A DNA stretch of 64,000 nt. It comes from Cysteiniphilum litorale. GTDB lineage: Bacteria; Pseudomonadota; Gammaproteobacteria; Francisellales; Francisellaceae. The stretch is taken from contig NZ_QLIQ01000003.1 of NCBI RefSeq assembly GCF_003428165.1, forward strand, positions 57,042 through 121,041. Direction: 5' to 3'. Below the pieces are notes generated by a model, which saw only the letters and a list, made by a program, of their open reading frames with translations, did no database searches and had not been told where the DNA came from. Within the stretch, counting starts at the first letter, position 1. The number at the start of each line of letters is the position of its first letter. A program made the position numbers and the translations under genes. Of the stretch, positions 38,457-48,267 are shown in pieces.

Positions 38457-38909
38457 CTATTTGTTCTCAATAAAATTTGCATCAACAATATATTTATTGG
38501 TTGAGATTTCACAATCATCTTTGGTTTTGATCTGAATACCATTATCGTCTAGAATAATATGACTCTTATTATTGATGTTTATCACAAAAGATTTCTTATC
38601 TAAAATTACGCGATTATCACCAACTGCAAACTCAATTTCATCTGCTTTGATCTTAAAATTTTCTAACTCTAGCACCCCTTTACCTGTTTGATCCAGACTA
38701 AATGAATAGATTTTCTTATCATTCGTGATGGTTTGACTAATGCCCTTAGTCGCCTCGTGTGCAATGCTTGCTGCCTTATGTGTTATTTTATCCTTTTTAA
38801 GATCATAATAGCTGCCTACAGCAGCGCTCTTGTCGCCATTTTGGAATAGCTCAATCATAATCTCATCGGCACTTTGATTAATTTTGCTCTTAGCTTTATT
38901 TTGACTCAC
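38457..38909 (-). CDS. vgrG: Needle-only VgrG (Francisella type)
   Basis: A 150-residue protein made of short alternating strands (GVLELENFKIKADEIEFAVG, NINNKSHIILDDNGIQIKTK), the beta-prism needle expected of the gp5 C-terminal part of VgrG, without the gp27/gp5-OB hub. Francisella VgrG (about 164 residues) has the same reduced form. It starts at GTG with AAAGGG eight bases upstream, 4 bp after the PAAR-like gene. It should trimerise on the separate PdpA-like hub and carry the PAAR-like tip. Confidence 0.75.
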   Translation of the reverse strand: MSQNKAKSKINQSADEIMIELFQNGDKSAAVGSYYDLKKDKITHKAASIAHEATKGISQTITNDKKIYSFSLDQTGKGVLELENFKIKADEIEFAVGDNRVILDKKSFVININNKSHIILDDNGIQIKTKDDCEISTNKYIVDANFIENK

Positions 38910-38913
38910 GCTA

Positions 38914-41241
38914 TTAACCCTTTATTTTTGAAGTTGACTGATTAGCATCAATAATTTCCAACTCAACTCCCTCACAAGAGGAACAACTAAGCTTACTATT
39001 GGCTGTCACGACTTCTTGATCATAGACAGTCACTCGATTACTGGTTGCATTAAATGGTGCAAATAATGCGGGGCACAAAGTAGGCGAGATACCATTGCTT
39101 TCTGCTACCCTTTGCGGATGCAAACAAGAAATACTAGGCAATATGTTTACCACAGGTTTTTGATCTTGTTGTGTCACCACGGTTTTAGTCACACCATAAT
39201 CTACACCATTAGGCAATTTGATTAATGTAATTGGCTGCAATGAATAAGGACATTTCAGTATGGCGCCATTTGCTACACCATGCGCTGCCTCCTCACCCGC
39301 TGCCTCTTGCAACAATGTTGATTGATCTAGGCAAGCAAGGCTTCCGGCAAGCGCCATACTCATGTCTATATTACTAACATTTAAGTTAGTTAAACTGCTA
39401 TTTAATGCTTGAGATAAAAGTCCATGTAAGCTTTGTAGTTGCATTTGCGGCATATCTGGTGTCGTTGGCATCTGCCAGCTAGGAATGCTGGATGACATCG
39501 GTGTCAATGATGGTAATTCAGTGGTAACGCCTAAGGGCAGCTGATTGCTAAACGCATTAAAAGACTGCATGCAGTCTTGCATATAACCTAAGCCCACTTG
39601 CTGACAATCTTTCACTTTATTCCAAAAATCAAGCATATTTTGGTAAAGCGATTTTAACGCTCCTAACATATCTGGAGAATTCAAACCAACTGTTGGTAGC
39701 TGAGGGATATCTAAGTCATATTGATAATTTAAATCAAATAAATCCAGATTGTAATTAATCATCGGTAAATCAGTAAATGCAAACATTACTGGCGGTAGCG
39801 TAATACCACAAACCGCACTATCAATTGATTGTGCCAAATTCATGATATCATCATTAGATAAGCTGCCAGTCATCGCAGATGTACTGGGACTCTGCAATGT
39901 TGTCATTTGTGGCATTTGTGGCGTATTCAAACTCGATATTGTTGTTACATTATTTAAACCAGAGCCCAATACTGCACTTGAATCATCTAAATGTGTTGAC
40001 AACATATTAGGCAAGCCTTGAGCCTGTGCATTAAGCGTATCTAGTTGACTGCTTCTATTAACTCCACTGGCTTGCAACTGTGTCGTTGCCTGATTTAATG
40101 CCTCTTGAGTCTGATCTAAATTCATCTGCACCTTGTATTTATTTAAATCCTGACAGCAATTGATCTGGGCACATACCTTACTCATTGCTGCTGATGCTTT
40201 AGTAATAGATGTTGCTACCCCACTAAAATCAGCACTGTTTGCCAGTGGTAAGCTAAGGTTACTATTGCTGTAAATATGACAAGGTAGCGTTGTTTTTGAA
40301 GGTTTACTTGCCATGTTTAGCGAATTTTGCTTTGCTTTATCAAGTGCTGATATAAGTGCTGAGTTACCACTAAAACTCGCTATATTACGTAACCCTACAA
40401 TCGTTTTACAATATAATACTTGCTGCTCATTTGATATCTCTTGATGACTTTGATTGGCTTTCTGATCATGCCCATTAGCCATCTCTTGCTGATTATTTAC
40501 GCCCTGTGTGTTTGTCTTAGTGTGTGCATCTGTATTTTCACTTTTTTGTAATGGTAAATCAGATTTTTCACCCGTGTTATGTATACGATCTAATGAGCGC
40601 ATATTCTGTCTTAAGCTAGCAACTTGTTGTGTATACTGCCCCTTATGTTCAGCTTGAAGCAAGCTACTGACTGACTGATCAGAATCACTATGAATAGCAC
40701 GAATTTTAGCAAGATAATCGCTCTCAAACTTGTTGGCATCTTTTGGGTTCACTTGCCCTCTTTCTTGCAAAAACTGCTGACAAAGCCCATGGAGTGATGT
40801 GCTATTTTGCATCATTTTTTGTATCGATGGCGCAACTTCGGGCGCCTTTGCAAACCCACCAATTAATAAAATATACTGACTCAACCCTTGCTGCATTTTT
40901 TGAGCATGAAATGCCACAGGCATTCGCTGCGCCAATGCGTGCAATTTACTTGATTGCTTAATAGACTCTTGCACAGAATTTTGACGTTCTTTAGGAGGCA
41001 TCTGCAATAGCTTATGTTTATACTCAGCTGAAAATACCTGACTATCTGGACAATGATAAAGTTTGCCACTATCAAGCGCCTCAGTTAATTTCTGACCATG
41101 AAATAGATATTGATATAGTGGCATATCAAATGCAGTTGTTGACTTAGCAAATGGCAACTCATCAAAAGTACTGCTTTGCGCGCACAATTGTTTAAATTTT
41201 GCCAAGTCAACCATGTGAATACCTGGGATAGCCTCAATCAC
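38914..41241 (-). CDS. PAAR-like (DUF4280) protein with a large N-terminal extension
   Basis: A 775-residue protein whose C-terminus (about 659-768) has the Cys pattern of DUF4280 PAAR-like domains: GAILKCPYSL, SISCLHP, TLCPALF and KLSCSSCEG. In Francisella the DUF4280 protein IglG is only about 170 residues, so the extension here is far longer. Residues 1-240 are helical; 240-640 are Gln/Asn/Ser-rich with many short Cys- and Leu-containing helices. It starts at GTG overlapping tssJ (GTGA). It would sharpen the VgrG tip; the extension is a candidate effector or cargo-loading platform. Confidence 0.72.
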   Translation of the reverse strand: MIEAIPGIHMVDLAKFKQLCAQSSTFDELPFAKSTTAFDMPLYQYLFHGQKLTEALDSGKLYHCPDSQVFSAEYKHKLLQMPPKERQNSVQESIKQSSKLHALAQRMPVAFHAQKMQQGLSQYILLIGGFAKAPEVAPSIQKMMQNSTSLHGLCQQFLQERGQVNPKDANKFESDYLAKIRAIHSDSDQSVSSLLQAEHKGQYTQQVASLRQNMRSLDRIHNTGEKSDLPLQKSENTDAHTKTNTQGVNNQQEMANGHDQKANQSHQEISNEQQVLYCKTIVGLRNIASFSGNSALISALDKAKQNSLNMASKPSKTTLPCHIYSNSNLSLPLANSADFSGVATSITKASAAMSKVCAQINCCQDLNKYKVQMNLDQTQEALNQATTQLQASGVNRSSQLDTLNAQAQGLPNMLSTHLDDSSAVLGSGLNNVTTISSLNTPQMPQMTTLQSPSTSAMTGSLSNDDIMNLAQSIDSAVCGITLPPVMFAFTDLPMINYNLDLFDLNYQYDLDIPQLPTVGLNSPDMLGALKSLYQNMLDFWNKVKDCQQVGLGYMQDCMQSFNAFSNQLPLGVTTELPSLTPMSSSIPSWQMPTTPDMPQMQLQSLHGLLSQALNSSLTNLNVSNIDMSMALAGSLACLDQSTLLQEAAGEEAAHGVANGAILKCPYSLQPITLIKLPNGVDYGVTKTVVTQQDQKPVVNILPSISCLHPQRVAESNGISPTLCPALFAPFNATSNRVTVYDQEVVTANSKLSCSSCEGVELEIIDANQSTSKIKG

Positions 41242-41690
41242 TTTTGCAGCTCCACGGCATTATTTTCAACGTCAAGCATTGCTTTCTTTGTATCAGCAGG
41301 CAGTAAAAAAGACCATGTTGCTGACGCATCACCATCTTGATCGACTAAAAAATAAACGCCAATATATTTTGCTGTTGCAGGATACTCGATATCTACGCTA
41401 TCCGCTGTATTAGGATAAAGCTGATAACTCTTATAAGTTTGCGCAATCATTTTCTGATAAACGCTCTCCTTGGTCTGTGCCATATAATTCTCAAGTGTTT
41501 CATTTGGGTTCACGACCATATAAAAGCTCTGAGCGTTATTTGCTCCTTGATCAGCATTTATTTTAAGCGGCTTGACCAGTGCAGCATTTTGAAAAAATGC
41601 ACATCCTGATAAATTTATTGCCATCAGTGAAACAACAACTGCCAACACATGGAAATATTTTATTTTTTTGACTTTTTTTATCAATTTCAT
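41238..41690 (-). CDS. tssJ: T6SS outer-membrane lipoprotein TssJ / IglE-like
   Basis: A 150-residue lipoprotein with signal peptide and lipobox INLSGC near residue 30, followed by a beta-rich domain (QSFYMVVNPNETLENYM and onward) of TssJ size. TssJ anchors the TssM/TssL complex to the outer membrane; Francisella's version is IglE. The second of two adjacent ATG codons is preferred for spacing to AGGAG. It follows tssM by 8 bp. Confidence 0.8.
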   Translation of the reverse strand: MKLIKKVKKIKYFHVLAVVVSLMAINLSGCAFFQNAALVKPLKINADQGANNAQSFYMVVNPNETLENYMAQTKESVYQKMIAQTYKSYQLYPNTADSVDIEYPATAKYIGVYFLVDQDGDASATWSFLLPADTKKAMLDVENNAVELQK

Positions 41691-41698
41691 CATTACTC

Positions 41699-44600
41699 CT
41701 AGACATGATACTGTGAAAGCAAGCTATTAACTTCCACACTTAACCCCACTTGCACATGTGCATGAGGAATATTGACTTGCCAAACCCCGCTTTGTGCGTT
41801 TTGGACATAATCCAATAATAAGGCAAACAGATTATCATAGGTATGCTCATATTTAACCGTCTGCCCATCTGTTAGAATCACACCAATTTGAAAACGAACA
41901 GGTTTCCACCACTGTACTACCGTATCAATCCAACCAATATCAGCATTAACACCATAGTTATACACATCATTTAATGCTACAAATGAGAACTTCACCTTGC
42001 CTCCTGAAGCAATATCATCAGGGTGATCGCCAAGCTTTAGATTAAGGTGAAGTGGCTGATAATTGCCTTTTTGCCATAATAATGCAATGACGCTCTGCAG
42101 TTGATTGGTGGCTGACAACTGCTGTTTACTTAAAACACATACTGAATCATTACTGTTATCACAATTAAATTGCCCATCTTTTGCTGCCATAATCTCACTT
42201 AAGGCTTTAATATACTGCTGATAATTACTTGATGGATTAATCAAAAGGTTATATAGCTGTGCAGTGCTAATGACTGAGCTTGCATGTATTGCAAACGGAA
42301 AACTGTTTTGTAAGCTTAAGAGATCATTACTAACAAAGTCCTGCCATTGATCTGCCAACATTTGCTTTAATGTAAGTAAGCCGGTATTTAATGTAACATT
42401 AACGGGTAACGATAATTTCTGGCGCGTGCTCTCATCAAGATTCGCCTTAACAAGTGTATTCTCAAGCAAAACTCTATATGATCCAGGTCGACTATGAACA
42501 ATATCCTCTGCAATCTTAACGATACTTTGATCATTACTACTAATATCCTGACGCATCGCATTAATCACACCTAGATATGCCTGTAACTGCCCCACATTGC
42601 CAATAAATTGATTAAGACCACTAAAGTTTGATTTAATTAACTGTAATTGCGGCAAATTCTTTGTATCAATAGCATTAGTATTTTCGCTAAAGAACTCACT
42701 AATCAACTGCCAATACTGCATGTTATCTACTTGATTAAGATATATTTTCAACCCCCCAAGCGTTGCTAATGCGGAATCAGGTGATAGTAGTGTCTGTAAT
42801 GTATGGTTATAGACGTTCTGATACGCAGTAATATAGTGTGCCATCACCTCATTTTGCCATGAGGTAAACACACTCATATTCGCAATATCTTTAAGCTTAG
42901 TCACCGCTGCCGTATACTCTGAGTTTAAATTTGTTACATAATTATCAACACCGACCTTAGTATAAATCACAGGAATTTTTATCCCTTCAAATGTAATATC
43001 TCCAAGGTGATCATCTTTAGCTACTACTGCATAACTATTTGCCTGTGCTAGCATGCTCGAGAGTGTATTTAGCTTTGCTTTAATAATACTCATCCCGATT
43101 GTATGGTCGCTTTGATCCCCTGTATTCAACAAAACTTCAGCAACTTTTTCGGTTGACAATAGGCTTTGAGTAATACTCTCTAAAGAGATCTCGTCTGGCG
43201 TTGCAAACACATCACTAAAATCACCTGATTTAAAGAGCTTCTCCAATGAACTTTGATACTCAGAAAATGCCAGCTGCTTTTTATGATCAAAACTAATACC
43301 TGTAATTTCTTCAATCGCTTGAGCTGTTTTGCCATCTGAGTGTACTAATTTGGCAATTAGATTTTCTTTTTCTATCGGCAAAAACTCTTTGGCAATGTAA
43401 GACTTCCAATCATTTAAACTCACTGCATGTGCATGTATTAGATAATTAAAATATACCGTATTTGTAGATGTGGCTTCATCATGCTCTGTGTTTTGTGTCA
43501 ATAAATTGGCTAAAATTCCACGCTCTGATGCATTGAGCTTGACGGGGTATAACGCCAACGTTTTTAAGACGCTTTTATCTACTTTTATCATAGATGAGAA
43601 AAGATCAAGATTATCAACAATAAGCTTACGTGACACGCCATCATCGCTATTAAAGAAGTAGTACAACAGCACAATATTTTTAAATGAAGTTTGCGCCTTA
43701 ATACTCTCTAGCACTTGGTCAAGATAATATCTGGAACTAACTTCACTTAAGCCAACCATCTCATAACGCTCTGGCAACAAGAACTCCAATGCCTCTGTAT
43801 TTTGCGCCATGTACGCTTGATAGCGCGCCCCTATTTGCGCTATTGTTAAATCAGGATCAGAACTTATTTCAGCAGAAAATTGTTTAAGGTTTGTCTGATA
43901 TGAAACAGCTACGGCAATAGCAGCCCCAGATATAGCAAAGCCAACAAGACCTAAGGATAATCCAGCCAATACCTTTTTTGAATATTCACTATTTAGCTGT
44001 GATTTTTCTAAATTCAATATAAAAATATGTTGATCCAGAGATGCTCTATAATGTGCCAGATAAAAAATTGATACAATATCATCTCGTTGGCGTACGTTAT
44101 TAGTAATCTGTGAACAAAAACCTGCAACATCTGCTAGACTCATCTCTACTTGTGACAAGTAAATGATAATATCATTGAGTTTTTGATAACTATTATCCGT
44201 GGCACGCGATAAAATATTGCTATCTTTAGCCAGTGGCTCAAGTATTTGTTTTTTAAGACTACTATGGACAAGCTCAGCAGAATCTATCAGTAGTGTGTCT
44301 AATGGGTGAGCGCCTGATTTTAAAGATAGCTCCATATAATCTGAAAAATGACTTACTGACTTGGTGCTTAAAGAATAAGTTACTGCATGACTCCCTATTA
44401 CCGTCAAGATAGAGGATAGCAACGACGCCATTTTTTGACTGATATTCTCTTTAGCAAAGTGAATGACTACTACTGGTGGCTTTTGATATTTCCTATGCAT
44501 ATAACGCCAGAACTGACCAAGCTCATTGATATTACAACGATCAATATCCAATAATTCATGCACAAAAAATTGCTCAGCTATGCTATAGCGATAAGCACCA

Positions 44601-44944
44601 TCCGCTGATAACTCTTGAACACCTGAAATTAGCGTACCTAAGCCTGTCTCTGCTTCGACAAAATCATCTTGACATAGATTAATCACTACATAAGGCTGTT
44701 GACTAATATGTTTAATTGCATTTATTCCTGATGCATTCGCCGAAAATGATTTATAAAAACGGTAATATGCATTATTGACTAAAATACTACTAAGACGGGC
44801 ACGCCATGCGTTACTAATATAGCGCCAGATATACTTAAATATAAATGGCTTCTTTTTGATTAGATAAATAAATACAGCAAGCACAATCGCTAAGATTATA
44901 AAATGAACTGCATATGCTTTGATAAATTGAAGGATATAGTGCAT
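41699..44944 (-). CDS. tssM: T6SS membrane-complex protein TssM / PdpB-like
   Basis: An IcmF-family protein of 1,081 residues (Francisella PdpB is 1,093). Membrane segments lie at about 11-30 and 322-350, with the large C-terminal region in the periplasm. The cytoplasmic loop shows no GxxGxGKT Walker A, as in PdpB and unlike many canonical TssM. A TssM-type C-terminal beta domain (NIPHAHVQVGLSVEV) ends the protein. The ATG at 44944 is preferred over a GTG four codons upstream. It partners DotU (TssL) and TssJ. Confidence 0.85.
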   Translation of the reverse strand: MHYILQFIKAYAVHFIILAIVLAVFIYLIKKKPFIFKYIWRYISNAWRARLSSILVNNAYYRFYKSFSANASGINAIKHISQQPYVVINLCQDDFVEAETGLGTLISGVQELSADGAYRYSIAEQFFVHELLDIDRCNINELGQFWRYMHRKYQKPPVVVIHFAKENISQKMASLLSSILTVIGSHAVTYSLSTKSVSHFSDYMELSLKSGAHPLDTLLIDSAELVHSSLKKQILEPLAKDSNILSRATDNSYQKLNDIIIYLSQVEMSLADVAGFCSQITNNVRQRDDIVSIFYLAHYRASLDQHIFILNLEKSQLNSEYSKKVLAGLSLGLVGFAISGAAIAVAVSYQTNLKQFSAEISSDPDLTIAQIGARYQAYMAQNTEALEFLLPERYEMVGLSEVSSRYYLDQVLESIKAQTSFKNIVLLYYFFNSDDGVSRKLIVDNLDLFSSMIKVDKSVLKTLALYPVKLNASERGILANLLTQNTEHDEATSTNTVYFNYLIHAHAVSLNDWKSYIAKEFLPIEKENLIAKLVHSDGKTAQAIEEITGISFDHKKQLAFSEYQSSLEKLFKSGDFSDVFATPDEISLESITQSLLSTEKVAEVLLNTGDQSDHTIGMSIIKAKLNTLSSMLAQANSYAVVAKDDHLGDITFEGIKIPVIYTKVGVDNYVTNLNSEYTAAVTKLKDIANMSVFTSWQNEVMAHYITAYQNVYNHTLQTLLSPDSALATLGGLKIYLNQVDNMQYWQLISEFFSENTNAIDTKNLPQLQLIKSNFSGLNQFIGNVGQLQAYLGVINAMRQDISSNDQSIVKIAEDIVHSRPGSYRVLLENTLVKANLDESTRQKLSLPVNVTLNTGLLTLKQMLADQWQDFVSNDLLSLQNSFPFAIHASSVISTAQLYNLLINPSSNYQQYIKALSEIMAAKDGQFNCDNSNDSVCVLSKQQLSATNQLQSVIALLWQKGNYQPLHLNLKLGDHPDDIASGGKVKFSFVALNDVYNYGVNADIGWIDTVVQWWKPVRFQIGVILTDGQTVKYEHTYDNLFALLLDYVQNAQSGVWQVNIPHAHVQVGLSVEVNSLLSQYHV

Positions 44945-44955
44945 GTTTTCTCTCA

Positions 44956-46836
44956 CTATGACTGAACGATAAAACTTAAATTTGACTGATAAACACTGAT
45001 AATACTTTCTGTTTGCTCATCACGATGACTAATTTCCAGATAGTCATTCTCTTTTGCATCATGACATAAGACATGGTAGTTATTTTTTTGACCAAGGTTA
45101 AGACCTGACACAGAATCATCAAACACACGGGGATTGACTTGTGAACGCTTGACATGCTCAATTTCAAGATGTTCTGAATAACAGCATAATTGTACATAAG
45201 CACCATTGCGATGCGGTAAATAAGCTTGATCAAAATGACTATGCAAATGTATTGACACAGGGAAAAGATTTTTACAGCCCTCTGCAACCAATGATTTATT
45301 ACAAATTTCGACGTGATAGGAGGGGGTATCTTGTGTAACTGGAGACAACTGATAATAATCGTCTTTAGAGCTTGCTGCGTCTAAATAGGATGCTCCTTTT
45401 TCGTCAACTCCTTGATATAACGCTAAAGCATGTGTGTTTTTTGACGAATCACTTTGTGCAACAACCCTCGCGTCAACACGATAATATTGCTGAGGCTTAT
45501 AGTTATAGTCATAACAATAGCTCACAGGTGCATCAGCATCTGTAAGCATCATTTCCGTTATACTATCAAAGCGTGGCATATGCTTTTTATCAATTTCCCA
45601 CTGCAATGGATCATGATCATCATATCTAGGTACTCTTTGCTCGGGAGTTTGTAACTTTAGGCTGATTTTAGTTGTAGAAACCACGGCTCTTTTAAATGAA
45701 CTTGGCTTCACTTTGTCAAATACTTTACCTGATAAATCAAGCTCGGTATTGGGTAATGCTGATAATCTCGTCGGCAAACCATGTAAGCTTATTTTCATCT
45801 GCTGAGTGACAGCCTGAGCCTTATAGTCTTGTGACTCGATAAACTGCTGCGTTGCCGTTGAGGCTTGCTCAATACTTGAGTGATATAAATTAACACGCAC
45901 AGCTTCTTTTATTTGCAAGCGATTACTTGCTTGCGCTGTTTGCTTAAGAGGTAATACAAAATGCGTGTTAAGCATTGTCATTTCTCCTTGCAACTGTCTT
46001 ATATTATCTATCACGACATTTTGCATTCGTACGAGATCATATTTTTCTAACTGAAAAGCTTTCTGTGTATGATTTTGACTATATTCAGCAAAACCTGATT
46101 CCACATAATATTTTTTTGTTTGGTAGTCAAATAATATGACGCCGCCATACAGATCAATAACTTCCAAAAGATAATCATAAAAATAGCGCTGATAACAGTT
46201 AACATTAATCACATCTTTTATAACGTTTAATGCCTTCCACTGATCTGAAAACTCAATGTTTATTGTTGATGCCATCGGCGATAATATACGCTTTAACACA
46301 TCAACATAGCTCATACGTTGATACAGGCAGATGGGTGCAATACATTGCGCATAAGCAGTTAATGGATCATAAAAGCTAAGCTCTAAAGTTTGTCGCGATG
46401 TGTTAAGTTCAATTTCTTGATTAACCTCATGAAAAGATAGATCTGTCAATGTATGTTTTATTGCACCTTGCTCAGCACCGCCAAAATTATACGCAGTCAA
46501 ATCAATCTGTGTTTGTTCATAGCTAAGATCATCATCATTTTCACAGTGCCTTAAATCCTTAGCAATAAGCTTTAAGTCAATAATAAAACCTGCACCATCG
46601 TGTAGAAACTTGAGTTTATCATTGAATATGTTTAAGGCAGATAACGACAGTTTTAAACTGCCTTTATAGCCATGTGCATGCAAACTTAAGTCAATCCAGT
46701 CAATGTAGTTGACATTAATTTTAATCTGATTATCAATGTCCTTTTGACCTTTTTTTGTCAGAGGTGCAATCGATAAGTAGACTTCATTGAACTGCGGCGA
46801 TGTCTCATCGATGTTATTGCGCGTTTTATCTGCCAT
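44956..46836 (-). CDS. PdpA-like gp27-type hub of the T6SS spike
   Basis: A 626-residue protein. Its middle (LELSFYDPLTAYAQCIAPICLYQRMSYVDVLKRIL, residues about 160-200, then YFYDYLLEVIDLYGGVILFD near 220-240) follows the gp27-like N-terminal part of VgrG proteins, including the 'sv-dvL-rIL' and 'dyLleviely-GG' elements. Because vgrG here encodes only the needle, this is the natural hub. Francisella PdpA plays that role with its VgrG, so the split is ancestral to this T6SS class. The start at 46836 is one base after the tssL stop (TGATATG), preferred over one 24 bp upstream. Confidence 0.68.
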   Translation of the reverse strand: MADKTRNNIDETSPQFNEVYLSIAPLTKKGQKDIDNQIKINVNYIDWIDLSLHAHGYKGSLKLSLSALNIFNDKLKFLHDGAGFIIDLKLIAKDLRHCENDDDLSYEQTQIDLTAYNFGGAEQGAIKHTLTDLSFHEVNQEIELNTSRQTLELSFYDPLTAYAQCIAPICLYQRMSYVDVLKRILSPMASTINIEFSDQWKALNVIKDVINVNCYQRYFYDYLLEVIDLYGGVILFDYQTKKYYVESGFAEYSQNHTQKAFQLEKYDLVRMQNVVIDNIRQLQGEMTMLNTHFVLPLKQTAQASNRLQIKEAVRVNLYHSSIEQASTATQQFIESQDYKAQAVTQQMKISLHGLPTRLSALPNTELDLSGKVFDKVKPSSFKRAVVSTTKISLKLQTPEQRVPRYDDHDPLQWEIDKKHMPRFDSITEMMLTDADAPVSYCYDYNYKPQQYYRVDARVVAQSDSSKNTHALALYQGVDEKGASYLDAASSKDDYYQLSPVTQDTPSYHVEICNKSLVAEGCKNLFPVSIHLHSHFDQAYLPHRNGAYVQLCCYSEHLEIEHVKRSQVNPRVFDDSVSGLNLGQKNNYHVLCHDAKENDYLEISHRDEQTESIISVYQSNLSFIVQS

Positions 46837-46837
46837 A

Positions 46838-47530
46838 TCAACACCACCAGAGATATCCATAGGTAGTGAGCAAAGTCAACAACGACGCACCTAAAAAGCC
46901 ATATGCAAAGCGATAGTTCAAATGCTTGAGAATGTGCATATACCTTAGCCTTCCCGATATACCTTGCTCACGCAAAGGATTATCTTGCAGTTTGTCTTGT
47001 AACTTAAGATAACTATTGGTCTTACGCGAAATACAACTATCATTCAGATATTTACTTAATTTATCGATATAAAATTTAGTGCCATGCTGATTAGTGAGAT
47101 AATATTTTCCTTTAAACCCTGCTTTTAATAAGAGTATCATCGATAATACAATAAATTCTGGTACTTTCTTTGCACCACTTAAAACATCATCAATCATGCT
47201 AAAGAAATAAACCCCACCATCAACACGCTGATAATAGTGATTTTGAAGACTATGCCATTTATGTGAATCCAGTAATTTTTCTAGATTCACATTAATTTGT
47301 TCATCACAATAACACGCCAAAGGAAATATGACATAAAACTCAACGTCATCCTGATAAGTTTCCGCCACCAATCTCCTTAGATGCGATATCGCTTCAACCA
47401 TTTCATCGCGCACTTGTGAAAGTTTAGTAATAATCAACTCTGGTTGCAGTTGATTTTTAAACTCCTGTTGAAGTTCATCTAACTTACGCATAACGTCAAG
47501 CCATAAACTCCAATAGTTTAGATGATTCAT
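46838..47530 (-). CDS. tssL: T6SS membrane-complex protein TssL / DotU
   Basis: A 230-residue DotU-family protein: a cytoplasmic helical domain with FPLACYCDEQIN at the place of the family's 'YxxDE' motif and GVYFFSMIDDVL, then one C-terminal membrane anchor (about 205-228). It lacks any OmpA-like domain, as in Francisella DotU. A good AAAGGAG precedes the ATG. It binds TssM and the baseplate. Confidence 0.87.
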   Translation of the reverse strand: MNHLNYWSLWLDVMRKLDELQQEFKNQLQPELIITKLSQVRDEMVEAISHLRRLVAETYQDDVEFYVIFPLACYCDEQINVNLEKLLDSHKWHSLQNHYYQRVDGGVYFFSMIDDVLSGAKKVPEFIVLSMILLLKAGFKGKYYLTNQHGTKFYIDKLSKYLNDSCISRKTNSYLKLQDKLQDNPLREQGISGRLRYMHILKHLNYRFAYGFLGASLLTLLTTYGYLWWC

Positions 47531-47558
47531 TTAATACTCCTTTAAATGCTAAGTGCTT

Positions 47559-47677
47559 ATGCAAATATTATCGGGTGTTTTTTGGATCTTCGGATAAAGT
47601 TCGAGAATGACAACGCATCGTCAGATTCGGGCTTGACCCGAATATCCATTGTTACCAAAAAACTATTGTTTAGGTAC
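47559..47677. repeat. Dispersed palindromic repeat, family 2 copy inside the T6SS operon
   Basis: About 119 bp, inverted relative to the copy at 38325-38446 on the plus strand, ending TATTGTTTAGGTAC. It fills most of the gap between tssB and tssL. One of its two hairpins is imperfect (TTCGAACTTTATCCGAAG on the other strand). Confidence 0.9.
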
Positions 47678-47721
47678 TTACGATATTAATTGCAGAAAAG
47701 ATGATTAAGTTTTAACCCAAG

Positions 47722-48246
47722 CTATTTGGATTTTACTTTAAACAGCTCCTGATAGTCACCAAGACAAGTCAATTGACTTTTAAGCTCCTCTTTAGTTGAA
47801 GAACTCCCCAAGATGGCGCGAATCTTTTCCTGAAAATGACGATTGTTATCAAACAGTGATTCAAAATTACTAATCATTTCCTTAAGGCGCAATAAGCGCC
47901 TTAACTCAGGAATTTTATTCGCTAAAACCACTGGTGAAAAACAATCAATTTTATTCATTTTAAGGTCAATATCCAAAGTCGCTGCATGTGATGGATTAAC
48001 ATGATTTGCAACTGTAATCGTTTTACTCATATTAAGTTTTGACATCACTGCGTTAATACCCGACTTACCACTGATAATATTTCTGTCATAGTAATTCTTC
48101 TGCGATTCGTTAGAACAGCCATTAGAAAAATCACCCAACATTAATACCTTAAGTGGCAAATTTTTTTTGACCTTTTTCTTATCCACACCAACCATATCAT
48201 AAGAGATATTGACGCGAGAGCTGGGTATTTTTTGTTTATAACTCAT
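47722..48246 (-). CDS. tssB: T6SS sheath protein TssB / IglA
   Basis: Small sheath subunit of 174 residues. SSRVNISYDM, KVLMLGDFSNG and the C-terminal ELRRLLRLKEMI helix match TssB/IglA. The ATG at 48246 with GGAG six bases upstream is preferred to a GTG one codon earlier. Together with TssC it forms the contractile sheath. Unusually it comes after tssC and the hcp homolog rather than before tssC. Confidence 0.93.
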   Translation of the reverse strand: MSYKQKIPSSRVNISYDMVGVDKKKVKKNLPLKVLMLGDFSNGCSNESQKNYYDRNIISGKSGINAVMSKLNMSKTITVANHVNPSHAATLDIDLKMNKIDCFSPVVLANKIPELRRLLRLKEMISNFESLFDNNRHFQEKIRAILGSSSTKEELKSQLTCLGDYQELFKVKSK

Positions 48247-48267
48247 CACCTACTCCAGATAGCAAGT

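Noticed and set aside
41699..44944. TssM-like protein as an active P-loop ATPase.
   Set aside because: No GxxGxGKT motif in the cytoplasmic loop, in line with PdpB of Francisella.
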